64,000 nucleotides of DNA from positions 31,641,245 to 31,705,244 of the forward strand of contig CM046003.1 of the NCBI GenBank assembly GCA_025175895.1. The letters are read 5' to 3'. This DNA is from Wurfbainia villosa (lineage: Eukaryota; Streptophyta; Magnoliopsida; Zingiberales; Zingiberaceae). Shown piece after piece: positions 36,172 to 47,557 of this stretch (position 1 is the first letter of the stretch; each line of letters opens with the position of its first letter). The notes below the pieces were generated by a model. That model was not told the origin of the DNA. It ran no database searches and saw only the letters and a list, made by a program, of their open reading frames with translations. A program made the translations under genes and the position numbers.

Positions 36172-38010
36172 TGTAGGTTTTTGCGGAATCAAAGCTCTGC
36201 TTCCCACCTCGGTCGCTTGTGCATGGTGATCCCATCTACGTCCCCAGATTAAAAAATTAATCCTTGAAGAAGAGGGATTACCCAAGCAACCGATCCATCG
36301 TCGTGCTATTCGATTAGAGTGGTCACTTGAACAAACTTGTTGTTCAAGCAACCTACCTCTTTTCTTCGATTAGCCGTGGAATAGACGATGTACGAATCGC
36401 CGATTTTTGTGTTTGTCTTCGGGGTCCAAGTAAATTAGCCACATACAATACATACAACTTACATAGAATAAGAAAACATGCATAAACAAGAATTATACCT
36501 CTTGTTTACCTCAAGGTCTTCTATTGTATGTCCTTCCTCCTTTTGGACGTCGTGTGGGCGACGATCTTCCAAAAGTCGAAGCCTCCTAGATCATGTTCTT
36601 TCCTTCCTTGCTCGCTCCGAACAAAGGGAAGAATAAAATGAAACTTCTTCTTCTATCTAGGACCGACCACCAAGCCAAGAAGCTTGATGTTGCCGCCGGC
36701 CAAGGAGTGGATGAAGAAGATGGAGTGGACGCCAGCCAAGAGCTCCAAGGGAAGAACCCTAACCCTTGTTGTCACCGGTAAAGGAGGAGAGGAAGAAGAT
36801 TGGGGCGCCAGCCAAGAAGAGAAAAGAGAAGAGGGGCGCCAGCCAAACCCTAGGAAGATAGGAAAACCTTCCACTTGTTGCCGCCCAATCCTTGAAGCAA
36901 AACCTAATCTCCTTGAGTTATCCTTGCCGCCCAACCCTTAAGCCTTATTTATAGAGTTAGGATTAAGCCTTCTTTTAATCTCAACCGTCGGATCTAGATA
37001 TTTAATCTCCACTGTCGGATCTAGAGATTTAACCTCTACCGTCGGATCTAGAGTTCCATTTTCCACCATCGGATCTAGAGTTCCATTTTTCACCATCGGA
37101 TCTAGGCTTCATGAGGGTTTTAATAGGCTACAATAGGGACCATAAGGAGAAGTTGGATCTTGGCCACCCAATGGATCTATCCCACATAAAGTCCGATCCA
37201 TTAATGATAATCCATTCCATTAGAGGATTATCATTGATCTACCTCACCAACCCCCATAAATAAATATGAGCTCCATATATTAATTGTACAAATATATCCC
37301 CGTGTTTAAGATCTTGAATGTCCGTCAATTAATTAATTTACTGATAATTAATTAATCAACATCTAACTCTATGAGTAGTACCACTCAACTTTATCACCAT
37401 GTCGGACCAAGTCCACCTATAGGGTTTACATGATGAATCTTATGAGATCCTTAAGGGGACATCATCATCCTAATATATAGGACACAGATTCCTCCTATAA
37501 TCAACGACACACCATGTAAATAATATCATTTCCCAACTTACCGAGCCTATCGATTTACTCTATAAATCTCGCCTATTGGTAAATCAAAAAAATAAATACT
37601 AAGTACACGTGCCCATTATTATATCGGGATTAAGAGCATGTACACCATAATATCCGAGGTCCAATTCAATTATGTAGTCAGTAATAAATCGAATCACCTC
37701 TAAGTTGGTCCTGCTCAATACACACAAAGTGCACTAGTGTAATTCTATGGTCAAGACAAACCAATACTAAATCACACTACAACCATACCAATGGTTTGTC
37801 CAAAACCATCTCGGTTGTGAGCCTTTACTTATACTTTACAAAGAACTGATAACATGATCTCCCGTGTGACACTATACACTATGTTATCTACAATGTAATG
37901 TATCAGACAATATGCATAACCATAAATATGCAAACAATGATAATGTGATTCTTATTTCAAAAATAAAGATGTTCATACAAAAGATAGACTTTTTAGTATA
38001 CATCCCAACA
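36172..38010 (-). repeat. 5' LTR of C1
   Basis: 1839 bp, same ends and order as 19879-21743; 27-bp minisatellite of five units at 36974-37107. Confidence 0.95.
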
Positions 38011-38015
38011 TTTGT
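38011..38015. repeat. Target-site duplication TTTGT (right) of C1
   Basis: Matches 19874-19878, so C1 entered the last bases of the SINE tail. Confidence 0.93.
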
Positions 38016-38035
38016 ATCATGATTGAAAATAAGGT
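38016..38035. repeat. SINE target-site duplication, right copy
   Basis: Twenty bases identical to 19652-19671; the B' interior resumes here. Confidence 0.93.
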
Positions 38036-38596
38036 TTTGAAAATCACTTTAGAAAACCTTGGTGAAGTCTATCTTTTGATTGCAATCACCATTGAGAATA
38101 TTGATACAAGTTAGGAAAAAATATTGAAGGTTTCATTGATTTTGAACTTTCTATCATTCTTGCAAAATAATTGGTATTTTAATAGAAAACTATTTTTCTC
38201 CCATAATATTTATCATAAGTAATGTTTATATGAAGTTTCATGATTTTTCAAAAAAAAATAATTACTTATGAATTTTCAAAATCTGACTGAAAAATACTAA
38301 TTTATAAGAAATCAAACACCAGTCGATTGCTTAAGGGACCAGTCAACTGGTGCTAGGATCAGTCGATTGTTAGAGTAGTTTTTGATTGAAAAATTTAGAT
38401 TGACCATTTAACCACAACTATAAGTACCCTAACCACTTCTAACCCTCTAATATGCTTAGATAAGTATTGAAAGGGTGAGATTTCCAATGAAAATGAATAG
38501 AAGAATTAATTAGGATAAGAATCAATTTAAGGGATGTTAAAGTTCAAGATTGAACTTTTTCCCTTATATTTGAAAGTTTAGATATCCTATAGGCTT
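38036..38596 (+). mobile_element. B' fragment 2 (non-coding interior)
   Basis: Inverted match to B at about 14060-14660, including a GTCGAC-type group at 38325-38370. Ends at the AGGAG duplication of C2. Confidence 0.8.
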
Positions 38597-38601
38597 AGGA
38601 G
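38597..38601. repeat. Target-site duplication AGGAG (left) of C2
   Basis: Matches 47163-47167. Confidence 0.93.
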
Positions 38602-40490
38602 TGTTGGGATGTATATTGAAAAGTCTATCTTTTGTATGAACATCATTATTTTTGAAATAAGAATCACATGATCATTATTTGCATATTTATGGTTATGCAT
38701 ATTGTCTAATACATTACATTGTAGATAACATGGTGTGTAGTGTCACACGGGAGATTATGTTATCAGTTCCTTGTAAAGTATAAGTAAAGGCTCACAACTA
38801 AGATGGTTTTGGACAAACCATTGGCATGGTTGTAGTGTGATTTGGTATTGGTTTGTCTTGACCATAGAATCACACTAGTACACTTTGTGTGTATTGAGCA
38901 AGATTGACTTAGAGGTGATTTGATTTATTGCTGAATACATAATCGAATCAGACCTCAGATATTATGTTGTACATGCTATTAATCCTGATATAATAATGGG
39001 CACATATACTTAGTATTCATTTCTTTGATTTACCAATGAGAAAAATTTATAGAGTAAATCGATAGGCTCGATAAGTTGGGAAATGGTATTATTTATATGG
39101 TGTGTCATTGATTATAAGAGGAAACCATGTCCTATATATTAGGATGATGATGTCCCCTTGAGGAGCTCATAAGGTTCATCATATAAACCCTGCAGGTGGA
39201 CTTGGTCCGGCATGATAATAAGGTTGAGTGGTACTACTCATGGAGTTAGATGTTGATTAATTAATTATCAGTAAATTAATTAATTGACGGGCATTCGAGA
39301 TCTTAAACACGGGGAGATAAATGTATAAATAATATATGGAGCCCATATTAACTTATGGGGGTTGGTGAGGTAGATCAATAATAATCCTCTAGTAGAATGG
39401 ATTATCATTAATGGATCAGACTTTATGTGGGCTTGATCCATTGGATGGCCAAGATCCAACTCCTCCTCATGGTCCCTATTGTAGCCTATTAAAACCTCAT
39501 AGAGCCTAGATCCGATGATGGAAAATGAAACTCTAGATCCGACAGTGGAGATTAAATCTCTAGATTCGACGGTGGAGATTAAATCTTTAGATTCGACGGT
39601 GGAGATTAAATCCCTAGATCCGACGGTGGAGATTAAAAGGAGGCTTAAGCCTAGCTCTATAAAAGGAGACTTAAGGGGTGGGCTTCAACTAATGGATGGG
39701 AGATTAGGGTTTTGCTTCCCTTGGCTTGGGCGGCAACTAAGAGAGGCTAGGGTTTGTTGGGTGACAACTAGGAGGTGGCTAGGGTTTGCTTCTCATCTTG
39801 GGCGGCAACCTAGGGTTGGATTCTCCTCTTGGCCAGCGGTGCCACCCTCTTCTCCTCTTCCTTGGTGAGCAGTAAGAGCTAGGGATTCTTCCCTTGGAGC
39901 TTTTGGCCGGCGCCTACACTTCTATCTTCATCTCCTTGGCCGGAGGCAACCACCAAGCAAGGTGGCTTGGTGGCCAGTTCTAGATAAGAGAAGAGTTTTG
40001 TTTTCATTCTTCCCTTTGTTCGGAGCGAGCAAGGAAGGGAAGAGAGTGATCTAGGAGGCTTCGACTTTTGGAAGATCATCGCCCACATGACGTCCAAAAG
40101 GAGGAAGGACATACAATAGAAGATCGAGAGGTATAATGATTGCTTATGATCTTTTCTTATTTTATACATGTTGTATATTTTGTTATGTGGCTAAATTTAC
40201 TTGGACCCCGAATACAAACGCAAAAATCGGTGATCCGTACATCATCTATTCCGCGGCTAACCGTAGAATAGAGGTTGGTTGCTTGAACAACAAGTTTGTT
40301 CAAGTGACTACTCTAATCGAATAGCACGACGATGAAACAGTAGCTTGGGTAATCCCTAATTGTCCTGGATTATTTTTTTTTAATTCAGGGATGAAGATGG
40401 GATCGCTATGAACAACCAACCGAGTTGAAGTGGGAAGCGAAGTTTCCTACCTTCAAGTGGTATCAGAGCTTCGGTTCCGCAAAACCTTCA
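38602..40490 (+). repeat. 5' LTR of C2
   Basis: 1889 bp. Five-unit minisatellite (39504-39638), TATA box CTCTATAAAAGG (TATAAAA at 39658-39664), and near its end an extra primer-site-like AGTGGTATCAGAGC (40456-40469) that is absent from the C1 LTRs. Confidence 0.94.
39658..39664 (+). promoter_or_regulatory. TATA box in 5' LTR of C2
   Basis: TATAAAA between two CTTAAG copies. The equivalent segment is missing from the 3' LTR at about 46310-46316. Confidence 0.7.
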
Positions 40491-40508
40491 ACTTGTATCA
40501 GAGCCATG
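40491..40508 (+). other. Primer-binding site of C2
   Basis: ACTTGTATCAGAGCCATG next to the LTR end; TTGTATCAGAGCC differs from the consensus at one base. Confidence 0.75.
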
Positions 40509-41541
40509 GTTTCCGATTTTGTGTGTTTTAGGATTCGGTTACTTTTATGTACTTTTCTTATATTATGTGTCTGATAATAGTAGGATGTGCATAGATTAAC
40601 TTTTTGGTTGCAGGCATAAGATCCAACTATTATGGTCATATATGTGTATGTGATTGTATGTGTGTAATTGTATATTTTTTTGAATCCTCGAGGTTGACGA
40701 GGCTAGTATTTAATTTTTATAATTAAGTACGACATTGTTTAGCCACTCTTTTATTTTAGTTTACTTTCGATCTAGATTTCATGTACACTCCTTCGTGGAG
40801 TATAGGATCGATGGATGTAAATTAAAATAGTTAGTCTCGGCTTGGATCTTCGGATGACTCGTACATGGCGTAGGGAGGAGCGGACGAGATGGCGATACGA
40901 CGGGAGGCATATTAGAGACAAAAGCCATAATAGTTGGAAAATATTCTTTTTCATATTTATTTCTTATTGTTTGATATGCATGTCGTAGGCTAGAAAATTC
41001 ATCAATTTTAAATTACTAAGTGGGAGAGGGATATTTTTATAAATTCTCATGGCCTTCATTACGATTTGACATGTGATGCAAACAAACTTGCGCGTCGACT
41101 CTGAGTGCCTTCCTCCCCATCGGATGAGTTTATTTGTGGATCACAGGGTTGAATATGGTTATAGGAAATTATTTAGGAGCATGTGTACTTCCCCATCGAA
41201 AGACACATAACTCGAGATAATTGCCTTGGTACCGAGTAATGGTGAACACTTAGATACAAATATAAGTATCCTCCCCATCGGAGTCATTGCTTTTATTTGT
41301 AGGGCCGAAGAGGAACCAACTATTAATTTTATTTGTCAAAAAGTTAGGTTGACAAGATAGTAAAATTAATGGGTAAAACCTCCTCTTACAAATATAGAAT
41401 TCGTATACGTCCACACAATCGTGGCATACGATATTCTCAGTGTTTTGAGGTGTTGGTTGATTTTAAAATTTTATTGTTTGAGGAATCAATAATTTTTTGA
41501 AATCTAATGTTTTGATCTATGTGATTCTTAGATTTTTTAAA
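40509..41541 (+). other. Untranslated leader of C2
   Basis: No gene; inverted counterpart of 35146-36156 in C1. Confidence 0.8.
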
Positions 41542-42171
41542 ATGACTTTCAACCCGCTTGTTGTGATACTAAAGGAAAATAAACTTATTGTACCCAATTA
41601 TATTGATTGGAAAAGGAATCTAGATATTGTCTTAACTGCTGAAGAGTACAAGTATGTACTCTTCGAAGAGTGTCCTCCTAAGCCTGCGAATGAGCTAGAA
41701 GTCCTTAGAGCTGAGATCGATGGGGAAACCCAGGTCGATATCATTCTCCAGTCTCTACCTAGGAGTTTTGAGCAGTTTCGCCTGAATTACAACATGAATA
41801 AGAGGTTGTATTCATTGGCGTAGCTTCTGACAAAACTCCAGGCGACAGAAGGGCTTGCTCAGGCTCAGGCCATGGTTGCTCAGAAGGTTTCTACTTCTAA
41901 GCTGAAAGGCAAGAAAAAGAAAAAACAATGTGGAGAAAAGGTCGTGGGAGGATCTTAGGGAGGAGTGAAGAAGTCGAAAGGCAAGTGCTTCACTTGCAAG
42001 AAGACTGGACACTGGAAGAAGGACTGTCCCAACCAAAAGCATAACAAAGGTATTTCTTTTGGTCTAGTCGTTGAAACATGTTTAGCAGTGTTATCTATCG
42101 GCACCTGGTGTGTAGATACGGGAGCCACTGATCATGTCTATAATACTTTGCAGGGGTTCCAGGAAACCAGA
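41542..42171 (+). pseudogene. Gag and start of protease of C2, internally deleted
   Basis: Begins MTFNPLVVILKENKL at 41542. After FEECPPKP the frame jumps to NELEVLRAEIDGETQ, so about 96 codons present in C1 are missing. A TAG at 41821 replaces a Glu codon, then a Lys-rich stretch with another stop leads to the zinc knuckle CFTCKKTGHWKKDC (about 41986-42027) and the protease motif CVDTGATDHVYN (about 42110-42145), with its DTG triplet intact. Confidence 0.9.
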
Positions 42172-42690
42172 TGACTGGTTGAGGGGGAGATTACCGTATA
42201 CTTGGGCGATGCCACAAAGGTGGTGGATGTTGCAGTGGGAGATGTTTATTTGTCTTTTGAGAGGAATAAAGTTTTGGTTCTTAAAAATTGCCTTTATGTA
42301 CCTTTATTTAGAAAGAATTTGATTTCGGTTTCTAAATTGTTTATGGATGGATATTCTATTTCTTTTAATGACAGAGTTGTTATAAAAAGAAATAGGGAGA
42401 TTATCTGTTCTGGTGCATTGATAGGAAATTTGTATACACACGAACCAAAATCTCCCACGATGTAAATAGAAGTGAATAACTCATCTTCTAATTCCAATAA
42501 GAGAAAAGAACCTTCGAAGATGGACCATACATATTTGTGGCATCTAAGGCTTGGTCATATTAACCTAAGCAGAATTCAAAGGTTGATAGCTGATGGACCT
42601 CTGAGTTCATTAGTGGTGGAAGACTTCCCAACCTGTGAGTCCTGCTTGGAAGGTAAAATGACTAAGAGGCCTTTCAAGGCCAAGGGGTAT
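42172..42690 (+). pseudogene. Protease C-terminal and GAG-pre-integrase region of C2
   Basis: GDVYLSFERNKVLVLKNCLY and VPLFRKNLISVSKLFMDGYS (42202-42465). A TAA then interrupts the frame, followed by LWHLRLGHINLSRIQRL and CESCLEGKMTKRPF (42530-42680), the zinc-binding pre-integrase domain. Confidence 0.9.
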
Positions 42691-43512
42691 AGAGCCAAAG
42701 ATGTGTTGGAATTGGTTCATTCTGATTTGTGTGGTCCTATGTCTATCCAGGCAAGAGGTGGCTTTGAATATTTCATCTCTTTTATAGACGATTATTCAAG
42801 GTATGGATACATTTACTTGATGTGCTGCAAGTCTGAATGCTTTGACAAGTTCAAAGAATTCAAGGCTGATGTGGAGAAATGTCAAGGTAAAAGTATCAAG
42901 ACACTACGATCTGATCATGGTGGTGAGTACCTCTTGGGAGAGTTTAGAAATTACTTATCAGAGGCTCGGATTCAATCCCAATTGTCTGCACCTGGCACAC
43001 CCCAGCAGAATGGTGTAGCAGAACGAAGGAATATGACTTTTATGGAGATGGTAAGATCGATAATGAGTTATTATGAGTTGCCAGATTCATTCTGGGGATA
43101 TGCTCTAGATACGACAGTGTATATTCTGAACTTAGTACCATCTAAATCAGTGCCTTCTACTCCCACAGAATTATGGACTGGGCCAAAGCCTAGTCTGAGA
43201 CATATTCGGATTTGGAGGAGTCCAGCACATGTGCTGAAGGCAGATACTAGTAAGTTGGAACCTCGTACAGAAGTGTGCATGTTCGTTGGCTATCCTAGAG
43301 GAACAAAAGGTGGTTTGTTTTATAGTCCTAGAGATCATAGGGTGATCATTAGCACGAACGCCAGATTTCTAGAGGAAGACTATGTGATGAACCACAAGCC
43401 CATGAGTAAGATTATTCTGGAGGAATTGAAAGGGGAAGTCACTACTTCAGTACCACTGGTACAAGAGGATATACCACAAGTCATTGCACCGCGTGCCACA
43501 GAGGATACATAG
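42691..43512 (+). pseudogene. Integrase of C2
   Basis: One long uninterrupted frame (shared with the GAG-pre region from 42472) holds VHSDLCGPMS, RSDHGGEYL and GVAERRNMT, the D, D and E catalytic landmarks, then SFWGYALDTTVYILN, WRSPAHVLKAD and MFVGYPRGTKGGLFYSP. It ends at TAG 43510, before the linker to reverse transcriptase. This is the best-preserved domain in the window, but it belongs to a broken polyprotein. Confidence 0.93.
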
Positions 43513-44278
43513 GTGATACCTCATCGTAGTGGGAGGGTTGTGAGACAGCCTGATAGATTCATGTTCTTGGGAGAATCTTCTGATTTGGTCCTTGGTGAAC
43601 ATGAACCTGATTCCTGGACATATGACGAGGCAATCCAAGATAAAGATGCGGTATCTTGGCAAAGTGCGATGAATTCTGAGATAGAATCTATGGATTCAAA
43701 TCAGGTCTGGGAGCTAGTAAAACCACCCAATGGTGTAAAAAACCATTGGATGCAAGTGGATCTGCAAAAGAAAGAGAGGAATAGACGAGAAGGTTGAGAC
43801 CTTGAAAGCAAGGCTTGTTGCGAAAGGGTATACTCAGAAAGAGGGCATCGATTATGAGGAGACCTTTTCGCCAGTAGTCATGCTTAAGTCTATCCGGATT
43901 ATCTTTTGTATTGCTGCTCATATGGATTATGAGGTGTGTCAGATGGATGTCAAGATAGCTTTCCTTAATGGAAGTCTTGAGGAAAACATCTATATGAAGC
44001 AACCAGAGGGATTTATTGCAAAGGGCAAAGAGCATCTTGTGTGCAAGCTTAATCGGTCCATTTATGGATTGAAGCAAGCTTCGAGGTCTTGGAACATCCG
44101 CTTTAATGAGGTAATGCAGTCTTATGAATGTATTCAAAGTCCGGATGAGTCTTGTGTATACAAGAGATGTGACAGAAACGTAGTGGTATTTCTTGTACTA
44201 TACGTAGATGACATTTTGTTAATTGGCAACAATGTCAAGGTGTTATTGGACGTAAGGGTATGATTGTCCAAATAGTTT
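43513..44278 (+). pseudogene. Reverse transcriptase of C2
   Basis: Frame 43513-43797 gives SWQSAMNSEIESMDSNQVW, then a frameshift at the KTIGCKWIY motif. The next frame (43802-44263) carries ARLVAKGYTQKEGIDYEETF, CQMDVKIAFLNGSLEE (usual Trp now Cys), RSIYGLKQASRSWN and LYVDDILLIGNN (about 44197-44232). It ends at TGA 44261, where C1 shows a Trp codon in the same context. Confidence 0.93.
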
Positions 44279-44281
44279 GAT

Positions 44282-45200
44282 ATGAAGGACTTGGAAGAAG
44301 TGGGACACATCCTTGGGATCAAGGTTATAAGGGATCGCAAGAAAAGGATGTTGTACTTATCTCAAGCTTTATACATAGACACAATTATGGATCATTTTAG
44401 CATGCAAAACTCCAAGAAAGATTTTCTACCTTTCAGGCATGGAGTTTCTTTATCTAAGGAGATGTGTCCTAGAACATCAAAGGAGATAGAGGAGATGAAG
44501 GTGGTTCCTTATGCTTCAGCAGTAGGAAGCCTCATGTATGTCATACTATGTACGAGATTGGATATCTGCTTTACCATGGGCATGGTTAGCAGATATCAGA
44601 GTAATCCAGGATTGGGACATTGGACTGCGGTAAAGCATATATTGAAGTACCTAAGAAGGACTAGGGATTATATGCTAGTTTACCAGGAAGACCAATTATT
44701 CCCTGTGGGTTACACAGATTCTGACTTCCAATCAGATAGGGATAACAGTAAGTCTACCTCAGGTTTTGTGTTTACTTTGGGAGGTGGAGCCATTGTATGG
44801 AGGAGTGTCAAGCAGAAATGCGTGGCGGACTCTACCATGGAAGCTGAGTATGTGGCAGCCTCTGAGGCAGCCAAAGAAGCTGTGTGGCTCAGGAACTTCT
44901 TGATGGACTTGGATGTGATTCTTGGTTTGCCCAGAACTATCACAATTTATTGTGATAATAATGGTGCAGTTGCAAACTCGAAGGAACCATGAGCCCATAA
45001 GGCAAGTAAACACATAGAGCATAAGTACCACTTGATACGAGAAATCGTAAAGGAGGTAGAAGTTGATGTCGCCTAGATTGCATCAGAGGATGACCTGGTA
45101 GACCCTTTCACTAAGGCCCTTCTAGCGAGAGCTTTGATAGGCATGTGGAGGGAATGGGAATCATATGTATGGCAGTATGAGGACAACATAGTCTTTTAGT
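44282..45200 (+). pseudogene. RNase H region of C2
   Basis: MKDLEEVGHILGIKVIRDRK, VVPYASAVGSLMYVILCTR, VGYTDSDFQSDRDNSKSTSG, AEYVAASEAAKEAVWLRNF and TIYCDNNGAVANSKEP, ending at TGA 44990. Homology continues as HKASKHIEHKYHLIREIVKE, a stop, and DDLVDPFTKALLARA, with a frameshift after that. The polypurine tract AAGTAGGAGAT lies at 45203-45213. Confidence 0.93.
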
Positions 45201-45213
45201 ATAAGTAGGAGAT

Positions 45214-47162
45214 TGTTGTGATGTATACTGAAAAGTCTATCTTTTGTATGAACATCTTTATTTTTGAAATAAGAATCACATGATCATTGTTTACATATTT
45301 ATGGTTATGCATATTGTCTAAAACATTACATTGTAGATAACATGGTGTGTAGTGTCACACGGGAGATCATGTTATCAGTTCCTTGTAATGTATAAGTAAA
45401 GGCTCACAACCAAGATGGTTTTGGACAAACCATTGGCATGGTTATAGTGTGATTTGGTATTGGTTTGTCTTGACTATAGAATCACACTAGTACACTTTGT
45501 GTGTATTGAGTAGGACCGACTTAGAGGTGATTCAATTTATTGCTAACTACATAATCGAATCGGACCTCAGATATTATGTTGTACATGCTCTTAATCCCGA
45601 TATAATAATGGGCACATATACTTAGTATTCATTTCTTTGATTTACCAATGGGTGAAATTTATAGAGTAAATCGATAGGCTCGGTAAGTTGGGAAATGGTA
45701 TTATTGATATGGTGTGCCATTGATTATAGGAGGAAACCGTGTCCTATATATTAGGATGATGATGTCCCCTTGAGGAGCTCATAAGGTTCATCTTGTAAAC
45801 CCTGCAGGTGGACTTGGTCCGGCATGATGATAAGGTTGAGTGGTACTACTCATGGAGTTAGATGTTGATTAATTAATTATCATTAAATTAATTAATTGAC
45901 GGACATTCGAGATCTTAAACACGGGGAGATAAATGTACAAATAATATATGGAGCCCATATTAACTTATGGGGGTTGGTGAGGTAGATCAATGATAATCCT
46001 CTAGTGGAATGGATTATCATTAATGGATCGGACTTTATGTGGGCTTGATCCATTGGGTGGCCAAGATCCAACTCCTCCTCATGGTCCCTATTGTAGCCTA
46101 TTAAAACCTCATGGAGCCTAGATCCGATGATGGAAAATGAAACTCTAGATCCGACGGTGGAGATTAAATCTCTATATCCGACGGTGAAGATTAAATCTTT
46201 AGATCCGATGGTGGAGATTAAATCTCTAGATCCGATGGTTGAGATTAAATCTCTAGATCCGACGGTTAAGATTAAATCCCTAGATCCGAAGGTGGAGATT
46301 AAAAGGAGGCTTAAGGGGTGGGCGACAACTAATGGATGGGAGATTAGGGTTTTGCTTCCCTTGGCTTGGGCGGCAACTAAGAGAGGCTTGGGTTTGTTGG
46401 GCGGCAACTAGGAGGTGGCTAGGGTTTGCTTCTCATCTTGGGCGGCAACCTAGGGTTGGCTTCTCCTATTGGCCGGCGCAACAACACCACCATCTTCTCT
46501 CTTGGCCAGTGGCGCCACCCTCTTCTTCTCTTCCTTGGCCAGCAGTAAGAGCTAGGGATTCTTCCCTTGGAGCTTTTGGTCGACACCTACACTTCTATCT
46601 TCATCTCCTTTGTCGGAGGTAACCACCAAGCAAGGTGGCTTGGTGGCTGGTTCTAGATAGGAGAAGTGTTTTGTTTTCATTATTCCCTTTGTTTTGAGCA
46701 AGCAAGGAAGGGAAAAGAGTGATCTAGGAGGCTTCGACTTTTGGAAGATCGTCGCCCACATGACGTCCAAAAGGAGGAAGGACATACAATAGAAGATTGA
46801 GAGGTATAATGCTTGCTTATGATCTTTTCTTATTTTATACATGTTATATGTTTTGTTATGTGACTAAATTTACTTGGACCCCGAATACAAACGCAAAAAC
46901 CGGCGATCCGTACATCGTCTATTCCGCGGCTAATCATAGGTTAGAGGTTGGTTGCTTAAATAATAAGTTTGTTCAAGTGATTACTCTAATCGAATAACAC
47001 GACGATGAAATGGTAGCTTGGGTAATCCCTAATTGTCCTGGATTTATTTTTTTAATCTGGGGACGAAGATGGGATCGCCATGAACAACCAACCGAGTTGA
47101 AGTGGGAAGCGAAGTTTCCTACCTTCAAGTGGTATCAGAGCTTCGGTTCCGCAAAACCTTCA
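45214..47162 (+). repeat. 3' LTR of C2
   Basis: 1949 bp. Seven-unit minisatellite (46116-46304), no TATA segment, and the same internal primer-site-like AGTGGTATCAGAGC (47128-47141) as the 5' LTR. Confidence 0.94.
46116..46304. repeat. 27-bp minisatellite, expanded, in 3' LTR of C2
   Basis: Seven units of the form CTCTAGATCCGACGGTGGAG plus ATTAAAT, against five in the 5' LTR (39504-39638). The open frame across it is an artefact of the repeat. Confidence 0.92.
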
Positions 47163-47167
47163 AGGAG
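47163..47167. repeat. Target-site duplication AGGAG (right) of C2
   Basis: Matches 38597-38601. Confidence 0.93.
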
Positions 47168-47557
47168 CTCTCCCAAGAAATTGTTGTTGCAATGATTAAA
47201 GAGGAGCAAGCTTTTAGAGGAGGTTGTCCATCAAGGTAATGATTGATGAATTTTGAAAAGGGAGAGAATGAAAAATTGAAAAGATATTTTCCTTCATTTA
47301 GTGATAAGGGTTTTATCACTAAGAAAAATGAAGGGATTAAAGATGAAGCATTGAAAAAGGGGAGAATGAAGGATCTCATTAGAGAATGAGATATGGAAGT
47401 CTTCGAGAGACTTTTTGATGTATGCCAAAGGGGAAGAATAAAGGGTTTAAGTTACGAAACCTTCATTATGCTTTGGCACAATAAAATGCAAGTTGGGCTT
47501 ATGGGCTAACTTAAAGATGTTGTCAAACACTAAAAAGGGGGAGATTGTTTGAGAGAT
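47168..47557 (+). mobile_element. B' fragment 3 (end of interior, polypurine tract)
   Basis: Inverted match to B at 13686-14060. Ends with purine-rich AAAAAGGGGGAGAT (47533-47544) and a second tract GAGAGAT just before the LTR. Confidence 0.8.

Larger units (their letters stand above)
19879..38010 (-). mobile_element. Ty1/copia retrotransposon C1, interrupted by D
   Basis: LTRs 19879-21743 and 36172-38010 (TGTAGGTTTTTGCGG ... CATCCCAACA on the plus strand), 5-bp duplication TTTGT, primer site and polypurine tract on the minus strand. About 8.7 kb after subtracting D (21950-31364) and its extra duplication. The interior reads gag, protease, integrase, reverse transcriptase, RNase H on the minus strand, with several point stops. 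Element C2 is the same family in opposite orientation. Confidence 0.95.
38602..47162 (+). mobile_element. Ty1/copia retrotransposon C2, complete but defective
   Basis: LTRs 38602-40490 and 45214-47162, starting TGTTG(G/T)GATGTATA and ending AAAACCTTCA; 5-bp duplication AGGAG; 8561 bp. Same family as C1 and opposite to it. Interior order gag, protease, integrase, reverse transcriptase, RNase H. Each large frame is broken by one or two stops or frameshifts, and gag has an internal deletion. Confidence 0.96.

Noticed and set aside
41542..45200. Endogenous pararetrovirus as source of the zinc knuckle and reverse transcriptase
   Set aside because: Integrase lies between protease and reverse transcriptase, and the element has LTRs, a primer site and a target duplication, which are copia features.
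46127..46411. Frame with repeated LDPTVEIKS-like units (also 39515-39868)
   Set aside because: Created by the 27-bp LTR minisatellite; unit number differs between LTRs of one element and the repeat is not conserved as protein.
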